A stretch of 64,000 nt of DNA from Clostridium sp. (GTDB taxonomy: Bacteria; Bacillota; Clostridia; Clostridiales; Clostridiaceae), in NCBI RefSeq assembly GCF_021372645.1, contig NZ_JAJFUC010000026.1, positions 62,001 to 126,000 on the forward strand, written 5' to 3'. Shown piece by piece: positions 46,656 to 55,621 of the stretch; the stretch's first letter is position 1; each line of letters begins with the position of its first letter. Under the pieces are notes generated by a model, which searched no databases, had not been told where the DNA came from, and was given only the letters and a program-made list of their open reading frames with translations. Both the position numbers and the translations under genes were made by a program.

Positions 46656-47198
46656 ATGGAAAAAATAGATGTGAATATTATAGAGTTATTAGAGTATTTA
46701 CAAGATTTGGTGGAAAACTCATCAAAGGTACCTATGAGTGGTAAGGTTATGATTGATAAAAGAGAAATTAATGAAGTTATTGATCAAATAATTAATTATA
46801 TGCCAGATCAATTTAAAAAAGCTGAATGGGTTATGAGTGAAAGAGAGCGTATATTAAATGAAGCTAAGAAGGAATATGACTCTGTTAGAAAAGAAACAAT
46901 GACTATGATGAGGCAAAATGTTGAAAATCATGATATTGTAAAAGAAGCAAAGGTGAGGGCTCAAGAAATTATAGCCTCAGCACAACGAGATGCTAAGGCT
47001 ATAAGACTAGGGTCTAGAGACTATTCTGATGAAATATTAACTCAATTGGATAAAGAAATAGAAGATCAAAAGATAAAGTTAATAAAAGGTCTCCAAGATA
47101 GCTTTGAATCAGTTGCTAAGGATATTGATACAAGTTTAGCTGCTGCATGTAATGTTATAAGAGATAATGTTAAAGAATTACGTAGCATGAAAAAATAA
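46656..47198 (+). CDS. Conserved coiled-coil protein of unknown function (coaD-ylbJ interval)
   Basis: 180-residue protein rich in charged residues, with predicted long helices and coiled coil from about residue 55 to 160 (ERERILNEAKKEYDSVRKET and KEAKVRAQEIIASAQRDAKA). The alternation resembles the stator b subunit of ATP synthase, which is why such proteins get called ATPase-like, but no ATP-binding motif or membrane segment is present. GGAGTG precedes the ATG. It follows coaD by 11 bases and so shares its transcript. Its 3' end overlaps the convergent ylbJ by 21 bases. Function unknown. A scaffold role is only a guess. Confidence 0.8.
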   Translation: MEKIDVNIIELLEYLQDLVENSSKVPMSGKVMIDKREINEVIDQIINYMPDQFKKAEWVMSERERILNEAKKEYDSVRKETMTMMRQNVENHDIVKEAKVRAQEIIASAQRDAKAIRLGSRDYSDEILTQLDKEIEDQKIKLIKGLQDSFESVAKDIDTSLAAACNVIRDNVKELRSMKK

Positions 47199-48359
47199 TT
47201 TACAAGCCTTATTAAGTATAATTAATAAGAGTGTTAATAAAATTAAGACTAATATTGGATAAAAATATGTATATACACTTACAAAAGAATTTATTCTAAG
47301 TTTAGATGTATATATGCTTGTAGGTAATACTTTTAATAATATATAAGTTATAATAAAACTAAAGATTCCTTGGATTATCTTAAAAAATATATATTTACTA
47401 TAACGAATTTTAGTCTCACTTACAAAAGAACTGACTTGAGCAATTACAGCTAGACCTGAAAATGAGCATAAGAAGCTTATTATACTTAATTTTAGAGATA
47501 GTGAAATAGAAAGTGTAGATATAATGCTACAACCATTTGTCATTTCTATGCTTCCTAAAAACAAACAATATAAGGTTCCAACAGGTAAGCTTAAAAAAGT
47601 CTCTAACTGTTTAAATATAATATAAAAATAAACATTATTTTTAATAAGAGATATTACAACAGAAAAAATTATGATAAATCCGCCAATAGATAATGTGGTA
47701 TTTATTGCATTTTGAATTGCATTTTTTATTGCGGAACCAAAATTTATCATTTCATATTTTGGACAAGATAGAGAACTTAATTTCATTGGGTTTCGCTTTT
47801 TTTTTGTTATAAGTCCTATTAAGATACTTGATAAGTAATTTCCAACAAGCAAAATATATCCTAAAGAGACATTTCCAAGTAAAGTGCCAGCAACAGAACC
47901 AATTAAAAATAGCGGACCAACATTAGAAGCTATATTCAAAAGTCTCTCATACTCATCTTTTTTTATATACTCCATAGAGTATAAATCAACACAATACTTT
48001 GCACCTAATGGATAACCACAAAGAATACTAGCTACAATAGGGAAGGAGCAATTCTTAGAAAGTCCTAGGGGTTTGCAAATTAAAGGACCAAGAAACTTAG
48101 AATAAAGGCTTATCCCATCATAGTATATTAGTAAGTTACAGATAACTATAAAGGGAAAGGTTGTTGGTAATATAGATTTATACCATAATTTGCATCCATC
48201 AATAGCTGCAGAAATGCATTGGTTTATATTTAATATAAAAAGAATTATTAATATAGAAATAAATATGCAAATAATAATATTTTTTTTTATATTAAGTTGC
48301 TTAATTAAAATAATAATTAAGCTCATAATTAAAACCCACAAGATAATAATATATATCAT
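47178..48359 (-). CDS. ylbJ: Sporulation integral membrane protein YlbJ
   Basis: 393-residue membrane protein with about eight to ten hydrophobic segments. It has the nucleoside-transporter/YlbJ-type gate motifs (FPFIVICNLLIYYDGI; SILCGYPLGAKY; GLAVIAQVSSFV near the end). In B. subtilis it is a mother-cell sporulation gene needed for heat-resistant spores. The N-terminus starts with a hydrophobic stretch (MIYIIILWVLIMSLIIILI). It is on the reverse strand, tail to tail with the coiled-coil gene with 21 bases shared, and head towards a palindromic repeat copy. The coaD-ylbJ-ylbM neighbourhood is conserved in Firmicutes. Confidence 0.9.
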   Translation of the reverse strand: MIYIIILWVLIMSLIIILIKQLNIKKNIIICIFISILIILFILNINQCISAAIDGCKLWYKSILPTTFPFIVICNLLIYYDGISLYSKFLGPLICKPLGLSKNCSFPIVASILCGYPLGAKYCVDLYSMEYIKKDEYERLLNIASNVGPLFLIGSVAGTLLGNVSLGYILLVGNYLSSILIGLITKKKRNPMKLSSLSCPKYEMINFGSAIKNAIQNAINTTLSIGGFIIIFSVVISLIKNNVYFYIIFKQLETFLSLPVGTLYCLFLGSIEMTNGCSIISTLSISLSLKLSIISFLCSFSGLAVIAQVSSFVSETKIRYSKYIFFKIIQGIFSFIITYILLKVLPTSIYTSKLRINSFVSVYTYFYPILVLILLTLLLIILNKACKLFFHAT

Positions 48360-48375
48360 GAAATCACTCCAATCT

Positions 48376-48513
48376 TTAGGCGTATTCTAGAAAATAATAA
48401 GTCGGTATGCTAGTCTATTTTGAGTCATGAGGAAGTTTGACTCGTATACACTCGCTGAGTCTGACTAAAAATAGACATCGCATCATCGATTTATTATTTT
48501 CTTTCATATGCCT
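48376..48513 (-). repeat. Palindromic intergenic repeat copy E (downstream of ylbM, reverse orientation)
   Basis: 138-base element. Read on the reverse strand it begins GGCATATGAAAGAAAATAAT and ends with AATAATAAGTC's mirror and GCCTAA, matching copy C. A second stem pairs TCTATTTTGAGTCA with TGACTAAAAATAGA. It lies between the ylbM stop and the ylbJ start, both on the reverse strand, so its polarity equals that of ylbM. Confidence 0.75.
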
Positions 48514-48562
48514 TCTTTCAGATATCTAATTATATATATTCCTGTGGTTGTGTAAAATATTA

Positions 48563-49768
48563 CTACATAATAATGGGACCTTTTAAATAATCTTCTATGG
48601 GACTTATTTTTGAATTTAAAAGAGAATATGCCTTTGTGCCTAAAATGTCAATTTTCATATGATCATCTAAATTGTTTTTTTTGATTTTTGTTATTATATT
48701 AATATTTCCTTTTGATTTTATATTCTTTAGTATATTGCGTCCAATAGAATTAAAGCCCAGAACTCTTGCGTAAGGTGCAGGTGATTTAGATAAATTAAAC
48801 AAGTGAAAGTCTTCAAGATTTAAAAAGCTTTGTGTAAGGATTCTATTAATCCTAGTATAAGTGTATCTTTTACTTTTAGAATTAAGTATTAACTCATTTA
48901 AGGAATTAGCATTTAGAACTTCCTTTAATATTTTATTTTCTAAGCCTTCTGAAATATCAGGTAAGTTTAAAAGAGAATTTTCGTTTGTAAATAATTTATA
49001 TTTAATATATTTAAACATATCATCTTCAAAAATAAAAGGATAATCTGAAGATGATAAATCACATAAAATATCATAACTAGCTTTTGGAAGGATGTCAATT
49101 AATTCACTTAATGAATTTTCTCTAAGATGTTTTCTTATAGACGTGGCTGAAGAAAAAGAAGAACTTAAATTATTATCATTATAAGATGCACCTTCTCGTT
49201 TTAATGTTTTAGGTGTTATTGAACTGTTTAATTCTATTAAAGCTTTTATATATTCAATACCTAAAATGTTATTAGAACTAGATAATACATTTAAAACATC
49301 ACTTGAATTTAAATAATTATTAAGAGCATTTGCTCGGCTTAAATGAAAAGGTAAACCTAATTTTAAATTGTTTTTCAAAAGATTTTTATATTCATAAGGC
49401 TCAGTAACTAAAGTTGTTGCTATGTCCTCCAATGTATCTATACTTCCTTCTTCACTTCCGAAATATAAATAATCTACTATACCTAAAGAATTGAGAAGAG
49501 AAACACTACCGAAGGCAAAATGTTCAGCCGAAGATATTGAATAAACTAGAGGTAATTCTAAAACCAAATCAACTCCATTTCTAATAGCCATTTCAGCTCT
49601 TTTCCATTTATCTATAATTGAAGGTATTCCTCTTTGCATGAAATTACCACTCATTACACAAACTATACCATCTGCATTTGTATCAGATTTTGCTTTGTGA
49701 AGATGATATTCATGACCTTTGTGAAATGGATTATATTCAGTAATTATTCCTGTAATTATTTTAATCAT
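48563..49768 (-). CDS. tmcAL: tRNA(Met) cytidine acetate ligase TmcAL (YlbM)
   Basis: Forms N4-acetylcytidine at the wobble base of elongator tRNA-Met using acetate and ATP. The nucleotidyl-transferase motif is TEYNPFHKGHEYHL (HxGH). VMSGNFMQRGIPSIIDKWKRAE, LELPLVYSISSAEHFA and FGSEEG are family hallmarks, with GASYNDN and SATSIRKHL later. 401 residues. The GAGGAG upstream directly abuts the ATG, an unusually short spacing, but no other start codon is available. Because it consumes acetate, its position beside pta-ackA is noteworthy but common in Firmicutes. Confidence 0.93.
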   Translation of the reverse strand: MIKIITGIITEYNPFHKGHEYHLHKAKSDTNADGIVCVMSGNFMQRGIPSIIDKWKRAEMAIRNGVDLVLELPLVYSISSAEHFAFGSVSLLNSLGIVDYLYFGSEEGSIDTLEDIATTLVTEPYEYKNLLKNNLKLGLPFHLSRANALNNYLNSSDVLNVLSSSNNILGIEYIKALIELNSSITPKTLKREGASYNDNNLSSSFSSATSIRKHLRENSLSELIDILPKASYDILCDLSSSDYPFIFEDDMFKYIKYKLFTNENSLLNLPDISEGLENKILKEVLNANSLNELILNSKSKRYTYTRINRILTQSFLNLEDFHLFNLSKSPAPYARVLGFNSIGRNILKNIKSKGNINIITKIKKNNLDDHMKIDILGTKAYSLLNSKISPIEDYLKGPIIM

Positions 49769-50310
49769 CTCCTCTTAAAAAAATTGAGTTAAATTATATT
49801 TATATATATGGCTATTTAATAATAAAGATAATGATAGTATAACATATATTAAGTCTGACAGTATCAATTATTAACAATGGAATATATGATATATTTTGTC
49901 TATTATGATATTAAAAAATATAAAAAAATCATTGTTAAATAATATACTTTTATGATTTTGCTATACTAAATGGTAATTTAAATAATAATCAGAATATTGT
50001 TGAAATGTGAATTTTATGTTAATTCTATTATAAATAAAAAAAGTAGGAGAATATAATGATATTCAAATTTTTATTTTATGTTTTTACTAATTTAGAACTT
50101 AAAATATAGATTAAAATATAATAATTACTTATGTATAGAGTACTAAAGTTAAGATATTTAAGGAAATTTAATAATGAATTATAAAGTAATTTTATAGAAA
50201 ATTTAATTGTTAAAAAAAATACTTTTGCTATATTAGTCTTTTACAGTGTTATTGTCAAACAATTTAGATTATTTCAAATCTAAAGACTTCTATTTTATAG
50301 CGAATTTGTG
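49769..50310. other. Long divergent intergenic region ylbM / pta with inverted repeats
   Basis: No credible gene. TTAACAATG (49871-49879) recurs inverted as CATTGTTAA at 49930-49938. A hairpin of TTTAGATT against AATCTAAA lies near 50264-50285, flanked by AGTCTT and AAGACT. The region must carry the ylbM promoter (reverse) and upstream control of pta (forward). No known riboswitch fold was recognised. Confidence 0.4.
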
Positions 50311-50340
50311 TTGAAAAAAGCACTACTAAAGGAGTATATT
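50311..50340 (+). promoter_or_regulatory. Candidate sigma-A promoter of pta-ackA
   Basis: TTGAAA (50311-50316), 18-base spacer, TATATT (50335-50340), about 20 bases before the AGAGGAG of pta. Confidence 0.5.
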
Positions 50341-50378
50341 AGTATTAGAAATAGAATATAGAGAGGAGATTAATAAAT

Positions 50379-51380
50379 ATGGACCTTATGAAAAAAATAT
50401 GGACTGCCGCGCAATCTGATAAAAAGAAAATTGTTCTTCCAGAAGGCAATGAAGAAAGAAATATAGCAGCGGCAGAAAAAATACACAAATTGGGATTAGC
50501 ATATCCAATTTTAATTGGTAAAAAGGAAGAAATAAATAACAAGGCAAAGGAACTAGATATAGATTTGTCAGGAATTCAATTGATAGATCCAGATGAATCA
50601 GAAAACTTAAACAAATACATTGCAGCTTTTTATGAACTTAGAAAGACAAAAGGCGTAACAATGGAAAAAGCAGATAAGATAGTAAGAGATTCTCTATATT
50701 TTGCTACAATGATGGTAAAATTAGATGACGCAGATGGAATGGTATCAGGAGCTATTCATACTACAGGAGATTTATTAAGACCGGGATTACAAATAATAAA
50801 GACAGCACCAGGGGTATCGGTTGTTTCAAGTTTCTTCATAATGCAAGTTCCAGGATCAACTTACGGTGATAAAGGAACACTTATATTCTCTGACTGTGCA
50901 GTTAATCCTAACCCTAATCAAGATGAATTAGCAGCGATTGCAATAGCAACAGCGGAAACAGCTAAAAACTTATGCGATATGGATCCTAAAGTTGCAATGT
51001 TATCATTCTCTACTATGGGAAGTGCAGATAATGAATTAGTTGATAAGGTTAGAAATGCAACAAGAAAGGCTCAAGAAATGAGACCGGATTTAGATATTGA
51101 CGGTGAGCTTCAATTAGATGCAGCTATAGTTAAAAAAGTAGCAGATCAAAAAGCACCAAATAGTAAAGTTGCTGGAAAAGCTAATGTTTTAGTATTCCCA
51201 GATTTACAATCTGGAAATATAGGATATAAACTAGTTCAAAGATTTGCTAATGCAGAGGCGATTGGACCAATTTGTCAAGGTTTTGCAAAACCAATCAATG
51301 ATTTATCAAGAGGATGTAGCTCAGATGATATCGTAAATGTTGTTGCATTAACAGCAGTTCAAGCACAAACTAATAAGTAA
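50379..51380 (+). CDS. pta: Phosphate acetyltransferase
   Basis: Converts acetyl-CoA and phosphate to acetyl phosphate, the first step of acetate formation. It starts MKKIWTAAQSDKKKIVLPEGNEERNI-like with KIVLPEGNEERN, and contains DADGMVSGAIHTTGDLLRPGLQI, SSFFIMQVPG, FSDCAVNPNPNQDELAAIA, MLSFSTMGSA and VFPDLQSGNIGYKLVQRF. The 333-residue length is the short Pta form typical of Firmicutes. ackA follows after 85 bases without a terminator. Confidence 0.96.
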   Translation: MDLMKKIWTAAQSDKKKIVLPEGNEERNIAAAEKIHKLGLAYPILIGKKEEINNKAKELDIDLSGIQLIDPDESENLNKYIAAFYELRKTKGVTMEKADKIVRDSLYFATMMVKLDDADGMVSGAIHTTGDLLRPGLQIIKTAPGVSVVSSFFIMQVPGSTYGDKGTLIFSDCAVNPNPNQDELAAIAIATAETAKNLCDMDPKVAMLSFSTMGSADNELVDKVRNATRKAQEMRPDLDIDGELQLDAAIVKKVADQKAPNSKVAGKANVLVFPDLQSGNIGYKLVQRFANAEAIGPICQGFAKPINDLSRGCSSDDIVNVVALTAVQAQTNK

Positions 51381-51465
51381 CATATGGATTAGAAAAATAA
51401 TCTAAGAAATTTTAAGGAAACAATCTAAATTAAAAAAATAGAGAATGTTATAAGGAGAAGAATTT

Positions 51466-52671
51466 ATGAAAGTATTAGTTATAAATTGTGGTAGCTCTTC
51501 ATTAAAATATCAACTTATTGATATGAGTAATGAAGAAGCTTTAGTTCAAGGACTTGTTGAAAGAATAGGAATTAATGGTTCAATATTAACTCAAAAAGTT
51601 GAAGGAAAAGATAAATATGTGGTTGAAACGCCACTTGAAGATCATAAAGATGCAATTGAACTTGTATTAAGAAGTTTAGTAGATGAAAATTATGGCGTAA
51701 TAAAATCAATGGATGAAATATCTGCTGTTGGACATAGAGTTGTTCATGGTGGAGAAAAGTATGCAACTTCAGTAATACTTAATGAAGAAGTAATAAAAAA
51801 TCTTGATGAATTTACAAAATTAGCACCACTTCATAATCCACCAAATTTAATTGGAATAAATGCGTGCAAAGCTCTTATGCCAAAAACTCCAATGGTAGCT
51901 GTATTTGATACTGCATTCCATCAAACTATGCCAGAAAAAGCATTTATGTATCCACTTCCATACGAATTATATAAGGAAGATCATATAAGAAGATATGGAT
52001 TCCACGGAACATCTCATAAGTATGTAGCCGGAGAAATGGCAAAAAGGATGAATAAAGAAATTGCTGATTTAAAAATTATCACTTGTCATGTAGGTAATGG
52101 GGTAAGTATTACAGCTGTAGACGGAGGAAAATCTGTAGATACTACAATGGGATTCACTCCATTAGATGGTATTGTAATGGGATCAAGATCTGGAAGCATA
52201 GATCCAGCTATAGTAACTTATTTGATAAAGGAAAAAGAATATTCTATAGATGAAGTAAACGACATCTTAAATAAGAAGTCAGGGCTTTTAGGAGTATCAG
52301 GAATAGGAACAGACTTAAGAGATATCGAAAGTGCTGTAGAAAATGATAATAATTCTAGAGCATTACTTGCTATGGATATATTAGGATATCAAATTAAAAA
52401 GCAAATTGGTGCTTATGTTGCTGCAATGGGTGGTGTAGATGCAATTGTACTTACTGCAGGAGTTGGAGAGCATGATTCAAAAATAAGAGGAAAAGCTTTG
52501 ACTAACATGGAATTTTTAGGAATAGAAGTAGACTTAGAAAAGAATGAAAGTAATAATGTTGGTGATGGTATGGAAATTTCTAAAGAAACTTCAAAAGTAA
52601 AAGTAGTTGTAATTCCTACAAATGAAGAATTAATGATTGCTAAGGAAACTTTAGAACTAGTTAAAAAGTAA
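51466..52671 (+). CDS. ackA: Acetate kinase
   Basis: Makes ATP and acetate from acetyl phosphate. ASKHA fold with [19 protein letters not shown] at the start, [30 protein letters not shown] and the two adenosine-site stretches CHVGNGVSI and [28 protein letters not shown] is the substrate loop. 401 residues. It is co-transcribed with pta. No convincing terminator follows before the insertion-sequence scar at 52729. Confidence 0.97.
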   Translation: MKVLVINCGSSSLKYQLIDMSNEEALVQGLVERIGINGSILTQKVEGKDKYVVETPLEDHKDAIELVLRSLVDENYGVIKSMDEISAVGHRVVHGGEKYATSVILNEEVIKNLDEFTKLAPLHNPPNLIGINACKALMPKTPMVAVFDTAFHQTMPEKAFMYPLPYELYKEDHIRRYGFHGTSHKYVAGEMAKRMNKEIADLKIITCHVGNGVSITAVDGGKSVDTTMGFTPLDGIVMGSRSGSIDPAIVTYLIKEKEYSIDEVNDILNKKSGLLGVSGIGTDLRDIESAVENDNNSRALLAMDILGYQIKKQIGAYVAAMGGVDAIVLTAGVGEHDSKIRGKALTNMEFLGIEVDLEKNESNNVGDGMEISKETSKVKVVVIPTNEELMIAKETLELVKK

Positions 52672-52728
52672 TTATACTAAATACCTATCAACCATTTTTG
52701 AAAATGTCCTAAAATAGTTTAAACATAA

Positions 52729-52998
52729 GGGGCTGTTGCAAAATAGAAATATAATTTCTATTTTACACAGCTCACTTTTTTACAAAAAAGTTAAGAGCAG
52801 ACTCCTAAAAATCCGCTCTTTGTTGTATAATTTATTCATGTTAAATAACAAATTAATACAAAAGAATTATAACAATAATACAAATATTTATCTCAAAATG
52901 TACTCATTTTTATCATAGATTTTTACTCTGTTTATTCAAAAATACATAAAAAGAGGATGTTGCTCAAAATGATTTGAAAAATCATTTTGCAACACCCC
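52729..52998 (+). mobile_element. IS1182-like element, internally deleted relic with both ends
   Basis: The terminal inverted repeats GGGGCTGTTGCAAAAT (from 52729) and ATTTTGCAACACCCC (to 52998) differ by one base. Each end carries a subterminal palindrome: AAAATAGAAAT/ATTTCTATTTT on the left and AAAATGATT/AATCATTTT on the right. About 270 bases remain of an element normally well over 1.5 kb. Hence it cannot move by itself, but it resembles a MITE that could be mobilised by a full copy elsewhere. Confidence 0.75.
52838..52918 (+). pseudogene. N-terminal fragment of an IS1182-family transposase
   Basis: Twenty-six codons starting MLNNKLIQKNYNNN and ending at TAG, resembling the first residues of IS1182-type DDE transposases (the MLxNxxIQKNYxxN opening). 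The catalytic domain is gone. A hairpin of AGAGC and GCTCT just upstream, usual in this family, remains. It lies inside the inverted-repeat-bounded relic. Confidence 0.6.
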
Positions 52999-52999
52999 A

Positions 53000-53188
53000 T
53001 TAAATTAAGTAGTTGTTTAAGAATTCATTTGCTTCAGTAATTGTGCTAACACCAGCTAGTTTCATTTCGATAGGAAGCCGTGATTGGAGAGTCTGGAACA
53101 TCCTCTCGACACGCCCTTTAGCTTGAGCTATACTGCTGGTTTTAATCTCAATTCCAAGCTGGTTACATACATAATCCAATGTAATATA
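53000..53188 (-). pseudogene. C-terminal fragment of an integrase-core transposase (ISNCY/IS1202-like)
   Basis: The reverse strand encodes about 62 residues including LGIEIKTSSIAQAKGRVERM and FQTLQSRLPIEMKLAGVS, ending with EANEFLNNYLI and a stop at 53000-53002. The AKGRVER motif and downstream QTLQxRLxxELxLAG pattern identify the end of an rve-type transposase catalytic domain. A stop codon interrupts the frame at 53189 and the rest of the gene is missing. Its 3' end abuts the right inverted repeat of the IS1182-like relic, so one element probably inserted beside or into the other. Confidence 0.75.
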
Positions 53189-53242
53189 CTAAGACATTAT
53201 CATAAATGAATCAGAACTAAAAAGTAATTTGTAATAAATATC

Positions 53243-53271
53243 TTGACTTTTTAGTACTCAATTTATATAAT
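53243..53271 (+). promoter_or_regulatory. Sigma-A promoter of yceD-rpmF
   Basis: TTGACT (53243-53248), 17-base spacer, TATAAT (53266-53271). The leader to the next gene would be about 95 bases. It lies outside the transposon relics, so the scar has not separated the operon from its promoter. Confidence 0.65.
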
Positions 53272-53371
53272 TAATTGTGTTTGTTTTGTAAATATATGCG
53301 CTAAGGAGTGAAAAGGGGAGACTATTGTATAATTTTAAATAAGTTTATTATATAATATACCCTGTAGATTT

Positions 53372-53878
53372 ATGAAAGTACAAATTTCAGATATTATTTC
53401 AGGTAAAGATAGAAGCAAAAATTTTAATTACACATTTGAGATGCCACAATTTAACTTTGAAGGGGATATAATTAAACCAATAGGTTCTTGTGAAGTTATT
53501 GGCGTGATTTCGTCAGATAGTGATATTTTAATATTAAGTGCTAAAATTGAAGCTAATTTAGAAATGATATGTTCAAGATGCTTAGATACCTTTATCTATC
53601 CAATAGATATTGATATAGAAGAAAGGTTTACAACTAATAGAAGCACAGAAGATGGTGAAGCTATTGTTGTAATGGATGATGTTTTAGACATCACAGAGGT
53701 TGTTGAAACTAGTATAATTTCAACACTACCTATTAAAAGAGTTTGCAAAGACGACTGCAAAGGGCTTTGCCAAGAATGTGGATGTAATTTAAATTATAAT
53801 GCATGTTCTTGTCATAAAGAAGACATAGATATACGCTTTGAAGCCCTAAAAGGTTTGTTTGACAATAAGGAGGTGTAA
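53372..53878 (+). CDS. yceD: DUF177 family protein YceD (YlbN)
   Basis: 168-residue DUF177 protein, implicated in 23S rRNA/L32 handling in other bacteria but not well defined. Conserved features are [22 protein letters not shown] and, near the C-terminus, [17 protein letters not shown]. The cysteines suggest a metal site. The ATG lacks a good ribosome binding site. It ends two bases before rpmF, the universal partner of this family. Confidence 0.92.
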   Translation: MKVQISDIISGKDRSKNFNYTFEMPQFNFEGDIIKPIGSCEVIGVISSDSDILILSAKIEANLEMICSRCLDTFIYPIDIDIEERFTTNRSTEDGEAIVVMDDVLDITEVVETSIISTLPIKRVCKDDCKGLCQECGCNLNYNACSCHKEDIDIRFEALKGLFDNKEV

Positions 53879-53880
53879 GT

Positions 53881-54063
53881 ATGGGAAATCCAGCAAGAAA
53901 AATGGGGAAAGCAAGTACAAGATCAAGAAGAGCTCAAACTTTTAAAGCTAGTTTACCTGGCATAGTTGAATGTCCACAATGCCACGAAATGAAACTTGCT
54001 CATAGAGTATGTAAGAACTGTGGTTTTTACAAAGGTAAGGAAGTTGTAGCTTCTGAAAAATAA
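53881..54063 (+). CDS. rpmF: 50S ribosomal protein L32
   Basis: 60-residue ribosomal protein. It starts [19 protein letters not shown], and the zinc ribbon is CPQC (residues 27-30) and CKNC, ending [17 protein letters not shown] upstream lies within the end of yceD. It is followed by a terminator, then plsX. Confidence 0.97.
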   Translation: MGNPARKMGKASTRSRRAQTFKASLPGIVECPQCHEMKLAHRVCKNCGFYKGKEVVASEK

Positions 54064-54095
54064 AAGAAAGTCTTTATGACTTTCTTTTATTTTAT
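54062..54095 (+). terminator. Rho-independent terminator after rpmF
   Basis: AAAAGAAAGTC and GACTTTCTTTT pair around TTTAT and run into TATTTTAT. It starts at the rpmF stop. Confidence 0.75.
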
Positions 54096-54179
54096 ACAAA
54101 ATAATATAAAGAGCAATTGTCAATGTTCAACAAAAACTACTTTGTTATCTATATAGATAAAATGAAGGGAGATTATTAT

Positions 54180-55181
54180 ATGAAGATAGCTATAGATGGT
54201 ATGGGTGGAGATAATGCACCAGTAGCTGTAATAGGTGGTGCAATTCAAGCTTTAAAAGAATATGATGACATTGAGTTATATATTACTGGGCCAATAGAAA
54301 TTATAAATTCAGAATTAGCTAAATATACTTATCCTAAAGAGAAAGTTACTGTTGTTGATGCTAAAGAAGTGATTTTGCCTAGTGAACATCCTGTGATGGC
54401 CTTAAGAAAAAAAAAAGATGCTAGTATAGTTAAGGCATTAAATTTGGTTAAAGACGGAACTTGTGAGGGTGTAATATCTGGGGGGAGTACAGGTACGTTT
54501 CTAGCAGGATGTACACTTATAGTAGGTAGAATTAATGGTGTTGAAAGACCAGCACTTGCACCCATAATGATTGGTAGACGTGGGAATTTTATGATAGTAG
54601 ATGTTGGGGCTAATGTTGATTGCAAACCAGCATTTTTGGTTCAATTTGCAAAAATGGGGAAAATATACTATCAAAAAATTTTTAATGTAAAAAATCCTAG
54701 TATAGGACTTATAAATATTGGAGAAGAAGAAGAAAAAGGAAATGAGCTTACAAAAGCTACATTTAAACTTTTAAAAGAAGAAAGTTCTCTTAATTTTAAA
54801 GGAAATATAGAACCTAGAGAAATACCTACAGGTGATACTAATGTTTTAGTAAGTGATGGTTTTGTAGGAAATACAGCTTTAAAAATGTATGAAGGCTCCG
54901 TCTCAAGTATTTTAGGGATAATAAAGGATGAAGTATTTAAATCATCAATTATATCTAAATTAGGTGTGGTTCTATTAAAACCCGTATTAAAAAATATAAT
55001 GAAAAAGTTTGATTATAAAGAATATGGAGGAGCACCATTTTTAGGTGTGGATGGAATTTGCATAAAAGCTCACGGTAGTTCAGATGCAAAAGCATTCAAA
55101 AACGCTATTAAGCAAACTAAAGTTTTTTATGAAAATGATGTGTTAAATGATATAAAAAATGAATTTTCTTTAGAAAATTAA
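54180..55181 (+). CDS. plsX: Phosphate acyltransferase PlsX
   Basis: Makes acyl-phosphate from acyl-ACP for phospholipid synthesis, at the membrane surface. The start is ATG 54180, nine bases after GAAGGGA. An in-frame ATG at 54117 would add 21 residues unlike the family. [14 protein letters not shown] is the invariant opening. [62 protein letters not shown] and [25 protein letters not shown] are conserved active-site segments. 333 residues. acpP follows 80 bases later. Confidence 0.96.
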   Translation: MKIAIDGMGGDNAPVAVIGGAIQALKEYDDIELYITGPIEIINSELAKYTYPKEKVTVVDAKEVILPSEHPVMALRKKKDASIVKALNLVKDGTCEGVISGGSTGTFLAGCTLIVGRINGVERPALAPIMIGRRGNFMIVDVGANVDCKPAFLVQFAKMGKIYYQKIFNVKNPSIGLINIGEEEEKGNELTKATFKLLKEESSLNFKGNIEPREIPTGDTNVLVSDGFVGNTALKMYEGSVSSILGIIKDEVFKSSIISKLGVVLLKPVLKNIMKKFDYKEYGGAPFLGVDGICIKAHGSSDAKAFKNAIKQTKVFYENDVLNDIKNEFSLEN

Positions 55182-55261
55182 TTAAATATTATTGAAACTA
55201 ATATTGACGATTTAAGCAATATATACTATTATCTAAATGTAGAACTTGGGAGGTGAAATTA

Positions 55262-55492
55262 ATGTTTGAAAAAATACAAGCAATTATAGCGGATAAGTTA
55301 AGTGTCGATGCAGAAAGCATTGTTATGGAAGCATCATTTATTGAAGATTTAAATGCTGACTCATTAGATATAGTTGAACTTATTATGGCTCTAGAAGATG
55401 AACTAGATATGGAAATACCTGATGAAGATGTTGAAAACTTTAAAATAGTTGGAGATGTTGTTAATTACGTAAAAGCTCATCACGAAGAATAA
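55262..55492 (+). CDS. acpP: Acyl carrier protein
   Basis: 76-residue carrier of fatty acyl chains. ATG 55262 lies six bases after GGGAGGTG. A GTG at 55253 is part of that ribosome binding site. The phosphopantetheine serine is in [13 protein letters not shown]. It is acidic throughout. plsX upstream and rnc downstream form the standard cluster, although fabD/fabG are absent here. Confidence 0.97.
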   Translation: MFEKIQAIIADKLSVDAESIVMEASFIEDLNADSLDIVELIMALEDELDMEIPDEDVENFKIVGDVVNYVKAHHEE

Positions 55493-55496
55493 AATA

Positions 55497-55524
55497 ATCC
55501 CGCACCTTTGCGGGATTTTATATT
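55497..55524 (+). terminator. Rho-independent terminator after acpP
   Basis: ATCCCGC and GCGGGAT pair around ACCTTT, followed by TTTATATTTT. It is compact and GC-rich, lying about five bases after the stop. Confidence 0.9.
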
Positions 55525-55621
55525 TTCTTATTAATTAGTTTATTCTTGAATTTGTTATAGTAAACATAAATTAAGAAAATGTTTTAGCAAGTTGAAGAAT
55601 AAACTTCAAGGAGTGGAATAC

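Noticed and set aside
50264-50285. Hairpin before pta as a terminator or attenuator
   Set aside because: The promoter candidate lies downstream of the hairpin and no T tract follows, so attenuation is not supported.
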